Shown here one piece after another: positions 35,070 to 45,725 of a stretch of 64,000 bases of DNA. Both the position numbers and the translations under genes were made by a program. The notes under the pieces are model-generated. The model did not search any database, was not told the origin of the DNA, and was given only the letters and a program-made list of their open reading frames with translations. Positions within the stretch are counted from its first letter, which is position 1. Every line of letters begins with the position of its first letter. Origin of the DNA: Pollenia angustigena (taxonomy: Eukaryota > Arthropoda > Insecta > Diptera > Polleniidae); assembly GCA_930367215.1 (NCBI GenBank), contig OV884060.1:10930001-10994000 (forward strand). The letters are read 5' to 3'.

Positions 35070-35339
35070 AATTTTAAATGAAAAATACTAAAATAACCTC
35101 AAATCACGTTTATTTCATAGCATTCACTGTTAAAATAACATTGTACAATATTATAACCATAAAAAATTGAAAAGAACCACACCATAAAAAGAAAAACATA
35201 CATTTTTTTTAATTTTCAAATTCCCGTATTCTATTAGTCAAAAATTATTTAGTTAAATAGTACATCAAGTTTTCAAAGAAGCATGATGATGAAAACCATA
35301 TCGGGCCATTCTGCTGATGTTTCTTTTAACAAAGGGGAA

Positions 35340-36730
35340 TATAAAATAAGTGAAACATGTATTACAGGGGTAGGTGTTTTGAATTATTCTTAACACAGTA
35401 TTCTTTGACACAGTTCATCATTCCATTCTCTGTCTTAAATTAAAGCACATGTGCAATTTTTCCTCAACAGCATTAAAACTATTAACGTCATATCTAAGTG
35501 CCAGATGTCAAAGCGTATCCAACGAAACAAATGCCTCTGAACGTTGCTTAATGCTCAGAGGTGTGCCACAGGGTTCAATTCTTGGACCTCTATTGTATTC
35601 TATATACGCTAATGATCTGCCTTTGCAAGTGAAACATTGTAAAATTCAAATGTATGCTGACGACGTGCAACTCTATATAAGCTGTAAAATATCAGACGCC
35701 GCAAATTGCATTCAACTTATAAACGAAGATCTCAATCATATTTATCATTGGGCATCTGCAAATGGTCTAAGCTTAAACCCAAAAAAATCAGTTGCTATTG
35801 TTATTGGACCATTAAAATATATAAACACGTGTCTACCACCAATAAAGGTTAATGAAATGACAATTAATTATGTTGATACTGCAAAAAATCTTGGTGTTGT
35901 TTTTAACAATCAACTTAATTGGTCAGACCATGTGAAAATAAGCTGTGGAAAAACCTTTTCTATGCTAAGGAACTTATGGATGTCACAATATTATACACCG
36001 ATTCACATCTGAATGCTATTAGCTAAAACGTATTTGTTGCCAACACTCATGTATGGGGCGAGCTTTTTTCAAGTTGCGATTCGGTTAGTAGGCGAAGGCT
36101 CATCGTAACATACAATAATATTGCTAGATATGTATTTGGAATAAAAAGGAACCATAGCATCTCACAATATGCGAAACAGATATGTAACATAACATTTGAT
36201 AACTTATTGACTTGCCGAACTCTATTATTTTTGCATAAGATTATATATAGTCAACAGCCGTCCTACCTTTATGATCGAATCACTTTTTCTAGATCGAACA
36301 GAGGTCACAAGATTAATAGGATCAGGTATAACAAATCAATTTCTAATCAACACTTCTTTATTAACTCGATTCGTCTCTGGAGCCAACTACCCCCTCGAAT
36401 CCAAATCATAAGCAATGCAAGCCATTTTAAATCTGCCCTATTTGAGTACTTCAGTTAAAATAGCCTTACTTAACATTTACTTATTTGTTAATATATATAA
36501 TTATTTGTACACAAAATTTATAGTCATTTTATTTTTCATTCTTTATTATTTTTTTTCTTCTTCTTTTTTAAATTAATTGTATTTTCATACTATTATATAT
36601 AAATCTTACTTATCTACCAAATTACTACCCAATACTGTAATATAAGACTTGTTCTTGTTGAATTGTATTGATAAATAAATTAATTAATAAAATAAAATAA
36701 TAATAAATAATAATAAATAATAAATAAATG
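35340..36730 (+). pseudogene. Jockey-superfamily LINE, 3' end with reverse transcriptase
   Basis: A 5'-truncated non-LTR retrotransposon. The first frame (35449-36012) holds the polymerase core: [20 protein letters not shown] then [10 protein letters not shown] with the catalytic YADD, then [14 protein letters not shown] and [19 protein letters not shown]. Reverse transcriptase copies element RNA at the target site. A stop and frameshift follow at 36012; further pieces are YLLPTLMYGA and, at 36207-36458, a C-terminal block with RLWSQLPPRIQ and FKSALFEYFS. The 3' end at 36660-36730 is a (TAA/TAAA)n-rich tail, as in several LINE clades. The endonuclease and ORF1 are absent. The clade (jockey versus I or CR1) is not certain. 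Confidence 0.85.
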
Positions 36731-37110
36731 CATAATTTGTCTTCACACTGTTATATCACACTCCAACCAATTTGATTCTACATTAAATTCACGTTGTTTC
36801 AACTTGAAATAACTTTCATTCAACGTGATTCCGATTGTTATTTCAATATAAATGACACTTTGCTCTACTTCTGCAATGTTAAATTAACATGAATTATAAT
36901 TATTTTAAAAGAAAAAAAATGTTGTTCGGAAGTTATTGTAAAATCATGTTAAATTAACATGAGGTTATAATGAAGCAAAATCACTACCGAAAACGGGAAA
37001 ATCAACCTTGTTTTCGACGATTTTACATTGATTTTTTCTGTGGGCGACCTTGTTTTATTTTCTAGCTGTATCCGTTTAAAATGATGTAAGTGTTTGTTCT
37101 CAAAAACAAT
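36731..37110. other. AT-rich sequence with repeated ATGTTAAATTAACAT
   Basis: ATGTTAAATTAACAT occurs near 36887 and 36948 and again at 34064, with an inverted CACAGAAAAAAT word at 34043 and 37042. These may be remains of an outer element that the LINE and element C entered. Confidence 0.4.
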
Positions 37111-37420
37111 AAAAAACAAGTAAGAGTGCTATATTCGGCTATGCCGAATCTTATACATATATCCTTCACCGTGATGAGATAAGAACAAAAAGTTATATAC
37201 ATAAATAACGTTCTTTAGATAGGTTTAAATACATATTAATTTAGCCACGCCAACTTTTCATTTCGTCAGGAGTCTTTATAACCTAGACCCATCCTTATCG
37301 CATTTGTCCCTATAAACCGGTGACCCGTAAGGACTTACGTCACCGATGTCACCGCACAATAAAACCGATAGAAAATTAAATGAAATCGGCAATTTTGTTT
37401 TGATTTTTATTAAATTTTTG
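37111..37420 (+). mobile_element. mini-me-like repeat, 5' part
   Basis: ACAAGTAAGAGTGCTATATT and CGGCTATGCCGAATCTTATA, then ATATCCTTCACCGTGATG, match the heads at 9849 and 38551. The 3' half, with its microsatellites, is missing. Confidence 0.6.
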
Positions 37421-38550
37421 CTACGAAACACTGTGGCGCATAAGTAGCTTTTTTTCTTACAAAATTCAATTATTTTTTACATATCGAGCAGTTGATATCA
37501 ATTTAATAATTTTAAAACAAATTATGCAAATGGTCCCATTGTGAAAGAAAAAAATAGCAACAATTAGTTTTACAGTTGTGTCATAATCAAACGAATGTAC
37601 CTATAATTATAATTTTGCATCAAAATTTGCTAAATAAATGCATTGTTTCGTTTAAAAATTGCAATTGCCAGCGCAGCATCGCCAGAAAGAAACAAAGAAA
37701 AACTGGAGCTAAACTACAACAACAACAAGAAAAAATTGAAAACTAAATGATGGATGGGTGTAGACCAGATATAAACACTTCCTTTTTAATTTTAACAATA
37801 AAACAATAACATCAACAACAAAATGCAAACTACAAAAAATAAATGAAATTGTTTGCTAAATGAAATTGGGTGTCTGTCGGAATTTTTTTTTTTTTTTTTT
37901 TTTTTTTTTTGTTTTACAAATTTTTCTGCTTTATTTGATTTTCATTTCTTTTTGCTTCCTTTTTATTTTATTGTCTACTTTGACTTTTTTTAAGTTTTTC
38001 TTCTTCTACTTTTGCTGCTGTGGCAAATTATCAAGTGGTCATAAAATGAATTTGGTTTATGAGGAAGGAAGTGCATCCAGAGTGTGTTTGTTTGCATTTT
38101 AAGCCAGTAGCACAAATATGTCGAAATGTGTGTAGTCGAAAATGAAAATTATAATTACGCCTGATCAAGAAATGTAAGAAAAACTGAACATGAAAACAAG
38201 GAAAGATTAAGTTTAACAGATTATTTTTTTGCGAACAAAGATAACTAAAAAAGGTGTTTTAAATGGAGCTACAAATTCGATTTGCAATGCGATGACAATT
38301 AGGAAGTTAAATAAAACGGTTTTCTTAAGGTGAAACTACAAAAGGTTTGTTACAAACAAACCATAACTATGAAAGTAAAAGACAAGCTAGTCACATGCCT
38401 ACATGAATTAGTTCCTGACACAGCAAAATTAGCTAAATTAAAAGTTTAAAGACATTTTTTCTTTTTCAAAAACTACAAAAATCATTTAAAAGTATTTTCT
38501 AATTGCGGTTTTGTCATAAATGTTTAAAAAAAAACTAATAAGAAAACAAT
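37421..38550. other. AT-rich sequence with a long poly-T
   Basis: A T run of nearly 30 bases lies at 37882-37910; the Phe-rich frame around it is a translation artefact. No gene is seen. Confidence 0.45.
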
Positions 38551-40030
38551 TATAAACAAGTAAGAGTGATATATTCGGCTCTGCCGAATCTTATATACCC
38601 TTCACCATTGTGCGAGCAGAATACAGAGCAACTAGACAAAAACTAAATAATTTTTACATACCTATACATACATATTTACAATACTTAAAACTTCATTATA
38701 AACAAAATTTAAAAAGCGAAAACTGGTAAATATTTTTTTAAATCGTTTTTAGAACATAAAAAAAATAAAAATATTAAAAAAAAATTGTTCTTTTTAAAAA
38801 ACCAAGATTCGAACACACCCCCTAGACAACTGTACCATTAAGGAACGTTAATTGAATATCATTAAAATGAAATAAGGCACGTTTACTGTTCACAAAATTC
38901 AACACAGTTGAGTTGTAATTACTTTTGATGTTTTTGTTCACCGCAATAGCAAAGTTGTAAACCATAATAAAAAAATTACAAATCAACTTATTTTAGTTGT
39001 GAACCGAAATAGGGAAATATATTTACCAAAATAGTTTGTGCCATGTATGTGTGTTTGTTTGTTTGTTTGTTTGTTTGTTTTCTTTTATCTTTTTTGGCGA
39101 GTTTTTAAGTAGCAAAAAACACAAAAATTCCTAGTTTCTATTTGTTAAAACTATTTCGTTAAATAGATGAAATAATAAAGAAGGGTGATAACGAAAATCA
39201 TATTGGGCATTATGCTAGTATATGTAAACAATTGTAAGGGGGAGGCAAACTCAGCCATATTTTAACCGATTTGACAGATTTATATACCGACGTGTTTATG
39301 AAGAAATTTGCCAGTTAGTTGGGTTATAAATCTGGGACTCGGGAAGATCTATGGTTCCCGAAAGTGGGTATCTAAAAAAAAAAATTATTATTTTGGCCAT
39401 AACTTTTTCGTGTCTGAACCGATTTTTCCGAGTTTTTCAGAAAATATTTTTACTAAAGATTTCCGATCTTTTGATATACCAGGGATATCCATAGGTCATA
39501 TAACAGTCCAAAAAATCAGGTTTTTATACAATTTTTGATATTTTTTGTACGGGATATACCACGCTCACTTCTCCGGTCCCGCCCACATTCTGTGTGATGC
39601 AGTGTATTAATAACCTTATTGTGTGTACCTAATTTGAAAGCTTTGGCTCTTGCCGTTCTCAAAATATACAGAAAAAAGTAATTAAAATACCACAACAACA
39701 AGGGATTTTTGGAAAAAATTAGAGGTAGTCGTGCTTTTTTGCTCAAATCTCATCCATTTTTGGACTTATCTTTCTGAATTTCAATAGCAAACAATTCCGG
39801 ACCATATGTGACATAAATGTATAATAACCTGGCCCCCATCATATATGGGGTCTTCAGAAAATCCATTTCAACGGACAGACGGACATGGTTAAGTCAAGTT
39901 CTCTCCCCATAAGGACGCAGAATATATATATATATACTTTATAGGGTCTTAGATCAATATTGTAGAAATTACAAACGGAATGACAAGCTTATATAAACCC
40001 TTTTCCACCTGCGGTGAAGGGTATAAAAAT
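38551..40030 (+). mobile_element. mini-me-like dispersed repeat, long copy
   Basis: The head ACAAGTAAGAGTGATATATT and CGGCTCTGCCGAATCTTATA, then TATACCCTTCACCATTGTG. The tail has CGGACAGACGGACATGGTTA, a (TA)n tract at 39925-39940, TTTATAGGGTC, and ends CGGTGAAGGGTATAAAAA. The internal part is longer than in the 9849 copy and includes a (GTTT)n tract at 39052-39080. No coding domain. Confidence 0.65.
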
Positions 40031-40128
40031 AAATTTTATTAAACTATATTTACTCAAAAGCTTTTATTACCAAAAGCAGTTTTTTTCAAAAAAAAAAAAA
40101 AAAAAAAGTTTGTGTCAAAAAAAGATTA

Positions 40129-40975
40129 TTTGCGAAAAAGTTTATGCAGCAAATTCTCCATGAAAATGCCTTGATCAAAAGCTGAAAGCAAAAATATACT
40201 TAAAAAAGCATTCGCCATAAGCTTTTCCACTTAAAATAAATTAAATGTTTCTAAGCTAAATCGGGAATTGTTTACGAAAAACCTTTATACAGTTTTTATT
40301 TAAAATTTTTTTTATTTTTACAAAAATAATTCACAAAAAGTTCAACAAAGATGGTATTTAAAAGTTTTACAACCAAATTTTCTTAAATCTCTTCAAAATT
40401 TAATTTATCGAAAATATCTTAAGAAAACTTCTCTACTACAGCTTTCTCCAAAAAACTGTTTTTTTAACAAATATTTGGTTTGGAACGTTTTTATTACGGA
40501 AAAACTTTTCATAATTTTCTCTAAATAAGAACATTTTTTAGATTCTTCACGAAAAAGTTTATACAGCAAATTCTCCATAAGAATGCTTTGATCATGAGCC
40601 TTAATCAAAATATGCTTAATAAAGCTTTCGCTAAAAGCATTTACACTTAAAATATATCAAAAGCTTCTGAGCTAAATAGCGAACTTTTTACGAAAAAGCT
40701 TTTAACCATTTTTATTTTAAGTTTTTTTTTTTCTTTAAACACTTTTTATTGTTACAAAAATATTTCAAAAAAGTAAAACACAAATTGTATTTAAATGTTT
40801 TACAAACAAATTTTCTCAAATCTCTTCAAACTCAGTTTATCTGAAAAGTCTCAGGAAAAGTTCTCTATTCAAGCTTTTTCCCAAAAAAAAAAGCCTTTGA
40901 GCAAAATGTTGGTTAAACAAGTTTTTATTACGAAAAAGCTTTTCATTATGTGCTCTCAAAGAAATCTTTTATGTT
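40129..40975. repeat. Direct tandem duplication, unit about 420 bp
   Basis: 40129-40548 and 40551-40975 align along most of their length: CGAAAAAGTTTAT(G/A)CAGCA, AATTCTCCAT, TTGATCA, TTTTACAA(C/A)CAAATTTTCT, AATCTCTTCAAA, TTTTTATTACG(G/A)AAAA. Both copies are AT-rich and non-coding. Divergence is moderate, so the duplication is not recent. Confidence 0.7.
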
Positions 40976-42171
40976 AAGCTTTTTTCATGCCCTTTAATTT
41001 TAAAAGCTTAAAAATATTTACCCAAATTTACCACATAAAATTTGCACAAAAAAAATTTTATAATTTCTTAACAAAAATGTTCTTTTAGCCAAAAATGTAA
41101 GAAAATTTTACATTAAAGTCTCGCCTAAAATGTTTCACAAAAATTTTTTACTAGAGAAAACTATCAAAGTAATTTTCGTGGGAATGCAAAATTTTAATTT
41201 ACAGGATTTTTTACATTAGAAAATTTTCACCAAATTTTTTTTTTAATTTTTTCTCAAAAAAAAATGCATTAAGAAATGTTTACTGAAGAAGCCCTTATGA
41301 CACTACATTTTTAATGCATTGTTCAAGTTTTGGTGAACAGTGCAAATATAAAGTAATAGAAAAATTTACCAAGTGCGAAGGGTTCAGCTGTATTAAGATA
41401 AATGGCAAGCTGTCAAACATTTTACTAAAGTTATCGATAAAAAATGAAGTTATGTCAAAAAAAATGTAAAATGGTTCAACTTAAAGTTGACATTTCAAGC
41501 TTGAAATATTAAAAGTGTTGCTAAATCAGCGGTTTATGGGCAAATTAAGCGATTTACCGCTTTTTGTTTTTAGGTTTCTCATAAACAAAAAATTGGCAAC
41601 ATTTAATAAAATTAACGGAAAAGGGATGGCTAAGTTGTTTCAATTGTACTTTTTTGTTGATACTTTTTAATCTAAGATTTATAATACCTTTTTGTGGTGT
41701 TTTTTAGATCATAAATAAAACTAATTTCAATTAAAATAATCTTTTAGTACAATTAGGTACAATTTTTAAAGGTTGTTGGTACAATCTTTAAAATTATCAA
41801 CGCCATCCCTGAAACAAAACCATAACAAGAGAAAAAAAAACTAAAAAACTTTGTTTACATTTTTTATAATTTTCTCTTTCTAGCATTTACTGTTTCTTTC
41901 TATGAATTCTGTATCAATTAATGAATAAAAAATGTAGTGTCATAAGGACTTAATTAAAAATTTTACATTAAAGTTTCGCTTAAAAATGTTTCATCAAAAA
42001 TTTTTTGCTAGAGAAAATTTTCACCAAAATTTTTTTTTTTTAATTTTTTTCTAAAAAAAAAATTCATTAAAAAAATTTTACTAAGTAAAAATTACAAAGT
42101 AAAAATTTTTCAGTTCAATTAGTTTCTTGTAGTTAGTCGAACTGGTTTTTAATCCAAATTTAATTTTTATT
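40976..42171. other. AT-rich DNA with a weak inverted repeat
   Basis: Degenerate A/T-run repeats fill most of this stretch. AGGGATGGCTAAGTTG near 41626 faces CAACGCCATCCCT near 41800-41812, a possible small element with GGGATGGC ends but no target duplication. Confidence 0.35.
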
Positions 42172-42405
42172 TTAAATCCGGTTTAAGTTCATCAAATTTA
42201 ATTTTCATTTAATTATTTTTATGAAGAAAGTAATTTTACAACATGAAATGAATAAAAATTTATTGATAATTTTTCTTGACTGAACCGGGGATTGAACTCG
42301 TGTTGAATTTACATGTTTCGAGATCAACCACGTTCTCATTATTAGAATTCTTCAAAGTTTTGCCCGTTTCGCCACTGCGATAGCTTGCAGTCTAAAGTCA
42401 AATAT
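42172..42405. mobile_element. Foldback element family, copy 3 (left arm)
   Basis: Matches the left arms of the copies at 12352 and 31582: GGTTTAAGTTCATCAAATTT, TTTTTATGAAGAAAGTAATT, TTTTTCTTGACTGAACCGGG, CATGTTTCGAG, then CGCCACTGCGATAGC. GAGTTCAATCCCC on the minus strand again fits box B. The right arm is not seen. Confidence 0.65.
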
Positions 42406-42480
42406 CAATCTTTAAACCATTATGGTATTTTTGCTGGAAATAAATTTGTTGTGATTATTTATCTATTTTTAATTTTCTTT

Positions 42481-42876
42481 ATATCGTCGCAGGAATTAAA
42501 GAACGCTGTAACTGACAAAATATGAAATATTCACCAGAGCCAAAAAAAACCCCTGTATGAAAGAAAGTAGAAAAAAGTTCATATCACAAAAACTATACAA
42601 CTTACGAACATGATTTTTAAAACGTATTTTTATTTTTTCTCGCTTTATATATTGGCTCTAAACATTTCCTGTCAAGTCTATTATTCCCGCTGATTCTGCG
42701 GCTTATAGCTTTTTTTATTTTTTTTTTTTTTTTTGGCGTAAGTGAATTTTTTTTCATCATACAAATATGGGACCGGGACCAATCGACGCAGTATTTTTTT
42801 CCGATCAAAATGATGCAAAAAAACGTATTTTCGATTTGTTGTCAGTTACAGCGTTCTTTAATTCCTGCGACGATAT
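42481..42876. repeat. Inverted repeat with 38-bp perfect arms
   Basis: ATATCGTCGCAGGAATTAAA and GAACGCTGTAACTGACAA at 42481-42518 recur exactly as the reverse complement at 42839-42876. The 320 bp between have no frame. Perfect arms imply a young element or a recent conversion event. Confidence 0.7.
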
Positions 42877-43265
42877 GTTTCTTTCTCACAATAGTTCTTT
42901 TTTCGTACTTTTGTCAAGAATTTTTCTTGTCAGTACAATAATATTTTTGCAATATTTTTTTTTTTTTTTTTCAAAAAGAAATAATTTTTCACAAAAGAAA
43001 AATTCACGAAAAAGTTTTTACTAAACAAATTTTTTATAAAATTTTTTTTAATATACGAAATTTCGCTAAAAAACTTTCAACAATTTTGCTTCAAAGAAAA
43101 TTTATCAAAAATATATTTCCTAAAGAAAACTCTTAACAAAAATATTTCAGTTCAAATAAAAAAACTTAAATTTCACTTTAAACAATTTGGTAGAAAAAAG
43201 TTTTTGTACTAGAAATAAATTTTACAAAAACAATATTAACGGAACTTAGTTTAAACCAGAATAAA
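42877..43265. other. AT-rich low-complexity sequence
   Basis: Degenerate A- and T-run repeats. Nothing supported. Confidence 0.4.
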
Positions 43266-43273
43266 GTTTAAAC

Positions 43274-43833
43274 CAGTGTTCGAAAAAAAAACACTAAATA
43301 CCACTCCTTAGTTTTCGGTTCGGTAGATTTGTGGAAAACACAAACGCTAATAGTGTTTGTGTTAAAGAAAATGATAAAAAAAAGTCATCTTTCGAACTCA
43401 AAAATAATACTGTTTTATCAAACTCAACAAATGATGAGAACATTTAATTCCATTCGTTTTTTTTTTTTAATCCACAAACTTCATTGTGTTCGGTTCGGCT
43501 TCTTAATGTTCGTCCCTTTTGGCTGGTAAAAATAACCAAACATTTTTTACAAAAACAAAATACACATACGAAAAAAACAAAAAGCCAGCAAAATAATTTT
43601 ACACAAACAAAACATATACACAATACACAAAAAAGCTGTTCGTGGTGCGGTCGTTGCTAAAATTTGTTTTGTTTTTTTGTTCATTTCTTTATCAATGTTA
43701 AAAAGGAAACATTATAGAACATTAAAATATAATGATAAGGGTTGTGTTCGTCTACACAATCACTAAAAATAGATATCGTTCTTGGGTGTGTGAGCCGAAC
43801 ACTAAATAATGTACGGTTTATTTTCGAACACTG
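43274..43833 (+). mobile_element. Non-autonomous hAT element, copy 3 (560 bp)
   Basis: Termini CAGTGTTCGAAAAAAAAAC and GTTTATTTTCGAACACTG, with a perfect 8-bp duplication GTTTAAAC (43266-43273, 43834-43841). Same orientation as copy 2. It differs from copy 2 by extra sequence at about 43580-43700 and by loss of a short segment near 43380. Confidence 0.9.
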
Positions 43834-43841
43834 GTTTAAAC

Positions 43842-45146
43842 AGAGAAAAATACAATAAATATTTTTAGGAAAATTTTCACTTTTTGCCAAAAAATTTTCA
43901 CTGGCAAAATTTTTGTAAAATCTACGTGCTAGAATAAGTAAGAAAGTATAGTCGGCTGAGCCCGAAAACTTTACAAAATTTTTTTTTTCCGCTCAAAAAA
44001 AATTTAATTTATTTTTTTTTTTCGAAAGAGAATTTTTTTTTTTAATTGAAATTCTTTCTATAAAACAATTTCATCCTTAAAAATTTAAAGGCAAAGAAAT
44101 ACACAATTTATCAAATTTTGCTTAATGCTCTTGGTTTTAACCCACTGTTTGTCGCATTAGTTATCAAACAAAAACATTTAAAAAAAAATTGCCAGCAATT
44201 AGATAAATTTATCTTTTAATGATTATATTATTTCTTATAAATCACCAAATATTTATTTTTATTGCTGTTATTTGCGCTTAAAGGGCTTTCTCTATTTAAG
44301 TGTGTGCTGCACATTTTTTTTTGTGTTCCTCATCGCAATGACGTCTTCACAAAAATCCAAGATTTCTTAATGGATTTTTATTGATTTTGTTATCCATGCA
44401 AAAAAAGAAGAAGAAGAGAGCAACATAAACAGAAATCACTTAAATTGCGAAAAAAAAACTACAAAAAACCAGTTTAAAAATTTCCCAGCTGTTTTATCAT
44501 CAACTCACTGTAGCGCATGCGCACATTGTTGACTGCCACATAATAATGAAGAAACATTATGCATGAGGCATGCCGCATTTATTTTCTTAGCGTTAAGGTC
44601 ATGTGCAGTGTTTGCAGCCAGTTAAAAAAGCTACTTCAGCCTCTTCATACTCATTCCCAGTTAAATCTTTTTTTATTATTTCTTTCAGTCGCTTTAATCT
44701 TAAAATTTTCAATGAATTTTTTTCTTAAACTTGTTTTGTTGTACCCTCTGTGCCTTATGTTGCAAGTTGCGCCAAAAAGAAAAAAAAACAATTGCGCAAG
44801 AGTTTCAACAAAGTCATAACAACTCTGTGGCATTTGGATTGCAGTCAAGACAACCTGAAGTAGTAACGAAAGCAAAAAGCCTTTCGGAAGCTGCTGTCTT
44901 GCTTTAGTTTTTTCAGGATTTGTTTTGTTTTGTTTGTTTTTTTTTTTTAATTTTTAAGTGCATTTCATTTCGTTTATTTTCAAGCTTTTAAGCCAGACAT
45001 CTTCAACATGTCTTTTCTGCTGTTTTCAAAGCACATTTTTGCAGATTTTTATGCCAACCGCTAGTCAGCCAACCACTCAGCCAGCTCAAGCGCTTTGGTG
45101 ATCATCATGTTGGTATGAAAATGTTCAAGTCGTTTCAATTTCACTT
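43842..45146. other. Non-coding region upstream of a candidate promoter
   Basis: AT-rich to about 44450, then less so to 45146 (for example GTAGCGCATGCGCACA near 44511). There are no convincing frames: the two opposing frames at 44559-44875 have no domain. A short mini-me-like head (GTATAGTCGGC) lies near 43947. Confidence 0.35.
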
Positions 45147-45182
45147 TCATTCGCTCACAGCAGCCACCAAGAAACGGTCGTG
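45147..45182 (+). promoter_or_regulatory. Candidate Inr + DPE core promoter
   Basis: TCATTC at 45147-45152 fits the arthropod initiator TCAKTY with A(+1) at 45149. GGTCGT at 45176-45181, exactly +28 to +33, fits the downstream promoter element RGWYVT at every position. No TATA box is evident, as usual for DPE promoters. Direction is rightward, toward the short coding start at 45627 and, much farther, the gene at 59.5 kb. Either motif alone is common; the exact spacing is the support. Confidence 0.4.
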
Positions 45183-45626
45183 TAGTCATTTCAAAAGCGC
45201 GTAAAAAAATTAAAAAAAAAAAATAAAATTTTTATATAAAAAAAATTTTTTATATTGGATTATAGTTGTGCGGTTTTATAATTACAAAATCCTTATTAAT
45301 CTTTATTAAAGAAAAAAAGAAAAACGTTTAAAGTCGTTTTCCAAAGTGGACATTAATCGGGTTATTAATAAAACTTTTCTTCAAACGACGACGCTTTCAA
45401 TTATTATTATTATTGAAATTTAAGAGCAAGTGTTTTATGATTTTCCCAACCATTATTAAGTGTCAAATAAATTATAAATAAGATTTTTTTCTACAAAATT
45501 TAATGGAATTTAAAGGTTGGTTTAAAATAATTAATAAAAAAAAATACACAAAGTGATTCTATAAACAAAAAAAAAAAAAAAACAAAAAAAAACAATAAAA
45601 TTAAATACATTCAGTTAAAATTTAAA

Positions 45627-45725
45627 ATGTTTATTAAGAATTTCCTAAGTCGCAGACGAAAAATTGCAAGCCATAACTTTATACATGAAGGACAGTGGGA
45701 CCGATCCAAAAATATAATAAACTAG
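45627..45725 (+). CDS. Short coding start, possibly a truncated first exon
   Basis: An ATG in good context (AAAATG, preceded by a long A-rich leader of the type seen in fly 5' UTRs) opens a 32-codon frame: MFIKNFLSRRRKIASHNFIH then EGQWDRSKNIIN and a TAG. The composition is protein-like, with a basic RRRK cluster. The frame ends within a few bases of the AACTAG head of a dispersed repeat at 45719, so the original continuation may have been separated by that insertion. No domain is recognised and no strong splice donor (MAG/GTRAGT) was found in it. It may be a genuine microprotein, a uORF, or chance. Confidence 0.25.
   Translation: MFIKNFLSRRRKIASHNFIHEGQWDRSKNIIN

Noticed and set aside
37860..38102. 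80-residue plus-strand frame with a long Phe run
   Set aside because: The Phe run is a poly-T tract; the rest has no recognisable features.
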